Positions 62,315-64,000 of a stretch of 64,000 nucleotides of DNA are shown one piece after another (position 1 is the stretch's first letter; every line of letters starts with the position of its first letter). Both the position numbers and the translations under genes were made by a program. This stretch comes from Lachnospiraceae bacterium (lineage in GTDB: Bacteria; Bacillota; Clostridia; Lachnospirales; Lachnospiraceae). The notes below the pieces were generated by a model. It was not told the DNA's origin and made no database searches. It saw only the letters and a list, made by a program, of their open reading frames with translations. The DNA is taken from NCBI GenBank assembly GCA_024693845.1, contig JAILKJ010000008.1:1-64000 (forward strand), written 5' to 3'.

Positions 62315-64000
62315 ATGAAAAGAAAGGAAAGAAACAGTAAACTGAAACAGCTGTGCGCGATGATGACTGCCATTATCATGACCCTCACATCCGTGCTGCC
62401 TGTTATGGCGACAAATAATATACCGCCCATTGATTTTCTGGAGCTTCATGTGGGAGATGTACTTCAGCCCGGTGATGTCATCGAGTTCCCGGATTGGGCA
62501 TATTATCATGATATTTTATATTGTAGGTATGACGGAACGCCGGTTCCGGATGATGGGTATCAGCATTCCGAGAAACCTCGGGGGAATGAAGATTCGAAGT
62601 ATGTACATGTAGTACGTGCATATGGTGGCGGTTATTGCCAGGAGGATCTGTCGGCAGACAACTTCGCCGGCTGGAGGGTCTGCAACAAGGATATCTGTGC
62701 CTATGGCAGTAGTGATACGGTATATCAGCTTGTATTATCGCCCATTCCGAAGACTGCCGTAGAGAAGGTCACCTGCAGCGCTGTGCTTGCCGAAGGAAGT
62801 CCCGAGGGCGGAGCAGTTACCCTTATCGGCTTTGATCATCTTACCTGGCAGCCCCTAAAGAAGGACGCTAGCGGAAATCTCATTGCTTCCCCCGGAGATG
62901 TGATCTGGGCCTATACTACGCCGGTGGAGGGGTATATTTCGGCGTTGACAGCAAAAAAGGGTAATGCCAATCTGGAGGGACAATCCGTTCACAAGTATTG
63001 TTACTGGGAGAAGCCCTATTATTTTCAAACATATGATATGGAAAAATATGAATTCCTTCCGGAGGATGTGGAGGTTGATGTCGACGCTCTGTCTGCTTAT
63101 ACCGTTCCCTATGCGGAAAATGTGACCATAACGGGATCTTATGAAGATCAGGGAGATAGAAAATTAAGGATTGACTATGCACAAAAGGTAAATTATCAGT
63201 GGGAGACTGTTTATACGGAATCAGCCAAGGTCAATCAAGTGATAACCGTATCGGATAATACCGTATCAGGTGATCTTTCTTGTTGGGAAAACAAGGATTA
63301 TGGCGTGTACTATTCCAAAAACGAGACCTTTCGATGCAAAGAAGATACGTCTTTTATTGCAGCGGTTACGGATGAGACAAAAACGGTCAGCTGTAATGAT
63401 CCCTGCGTTGACCTGTATATCGAAAATCGAGATGATAGGGGAATGTATTCAAAAAACAAGCATATCAGGCCGGATCCCGGTTATCTCACATCAAACTCAG
63501 AGTATTGTTATAGCATATATTATTTGATAAGAGTTAATACAGCTGAATTGCAGGACGGTCAGAACGTTAAACGTTTTATGATAACAAAAAACGACAGCTC
63601 ATTTTCGTACGATCCCATATCGGGTCCCTCAATATGTTATGATGATCCGGTGGCTTTAACGATCACACCGGAATATATGGATGCCCCGGATGATCTTACG
63701 ATCGATCTGTCCTCCGGTTACAGATATGAGAAATACGAGTCTGATCCGGGAACATTTAGTTATACAGATGTGATTAAAGACTTATATACGATCCTCGGGG
63801 AGCAGAATGATTCCTTTGATCGGACTAACGTGTTACCCTCTTCGTCCTTCTTCTGGATGGATTTTTTAACCGAAAAAGAAGGATCTATGGTCCTGGATCT
63901 GGATAAAAACGGTAAGCCGGATGTCTTTGTATGTCTGGAACAATATGGGGACGATGATGATGACTGTTACGTTCGGTTTGAACGTCTGGCCGGTGCCGAA
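62315..64000 (+). CDS. Secreted protein with EF-hand-like loop (partial)
   Basis: The frame is open from ATG 62315 (after AAAGGGG) to the right edge, 562 codons with no stop, so the C-terminus is missing. The signal peptide MKRKERNSKLKQLCAMM... probably ends at VMA (~33). The mature part is beta-rich, with several Cys (CQED, CNKD, CSAV, CYW, CYDD) and a calcium-loop-like DLDKNGKPD near residue 528. No enzyme motif or anchor is visible. It may be a large surface or adhesive protein; family unrecognised. Confidence 0.75.
   Translation, partial: MKRKERNSKLKQLCAMMTAIIMTLTSVLPVMATNNIPPIDFLELHVGDVLQPGDVIEFPDWAYYHDILYCRYDGTPVPDDGYQHSEKPRGNEDSKYVHVVRAYGGGYCQEDLSADNFAGWRVCNKDICAYGSSDTVYQLVLSPIPKTAVEKVTCSAVLAEGSPEGGAVTLIGFDHLTWQPLKKDASGNLIASPGDVIWAYTTPVEGYISALTAKKGNANLEGQSVHKYCYWEKPYYFQTYDMEKYEFLPEDVEVDVDALSAYTVPYAENVTITGSYEDQGDRKLRIDYAQKVNYQWETVYTESAKVNQVITVSDNTVSGDLSCWENKDYGVYYSKNETFRCKEDTSFIAAVTDETKTVSCNDPCVDLYIENRDDRGMYSKNKHIRPDPGYLTSNSEYCYSIYYLIRVNTAELQDGQNVKRFMITKNDSSFSYDPISGPSICYDDPVALTITPEYMDAPDDLTIDLSSGYRYEKYESDPGTFSYTDVIKDLYTILGEQNDSFDRTNVLPSSSFFWMDFLTEKEGSMVLDLDKNGKPDVFVCLEQYGDDDDDCYVRFERLAGAE

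Overview
The window looks like a chromosomal origin segment of a low-to-mid GC Clostridia, most likely family Lachnospiraceae. The basis is the rpmH/rnpA/yidD/yidC/jag and dnaA/dnaN/yaaA/recF/gyrB/gyrA blocks, Firmicute-type ribosome binding sites and sigma-A promoters, and several families frequent in that group (DUF3881, DUF4446, hybrid kinases, GH120, GH94). The species cannot be named from sequence alone.

The replication origin lies at about 40.8-41.2 kb, between dnaA (leftward) and rpmH (rightward). Left of it, on the minus strand, run dnaA, dnaN, yaaA, recF, gyrB and gyrA. Next come three parS sites (31.95-32.05 kb), a rhomboid gene, and a lipoprotein-parA-parB-DUF4446-serS-GT2-DUF3881 run ending at tRNA-Arg. 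Right of the origin, on the plus strand, run rpmH, rnpA, yidD, yidC, jag, a large membrane protein, mnmE, mnmG and rsmG.

The left arm (0-24 kb) is mixed housekeeping and accessory DNA. It holds a zinc ABC uptake operon, an inositol-phosphatase family enzyme, a FliB-like methylase, a DUF362 ferredoxin protein, a DMT transporter, an acetyltransferase, a chemoreceptor, a GH94 phosphorylase, an MFS transporter with a leader-peptide attenuator, trmB, an exonuclease/D-Ala-D-Ala carboxypeptidase fusion, and a GH120 beta-xylosidase. Two stretches here (10.0-10.4 and 12.4-13.3 kb) are gene graveyards. They hold truncated DUF3990 and histidine-kinase pieces, tRNA 3' fragments and short GC-rich repeats around an intact tRNA-Pro.

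The right arm beyond rsmG (50.8-64 kb) carries the most unusual set. An orphan FakA-like domain is followed by a HAD hydrolase on the opposite strand. Then come three coupled signalling genes: a response regulator with HD-GYP, a hybrid kinase with REC and HPt, and a hybrid kinase with REC fused to a DegV fatty-acid-binding domain. A CPA2 antiporter, the two subunits of a class I fumarase (separated by a 236-bp inverted-repeat element), a membrane protein and the start of a large secreted protein complete the window.

The best candidates for something undescribed are the DegV-fused kinase operon with its neighbouring FakA-like domain, the exonuclease/carboxypeptidase fusion, and two highly structured intergenic elements (31053-31282 and 60156-60391).
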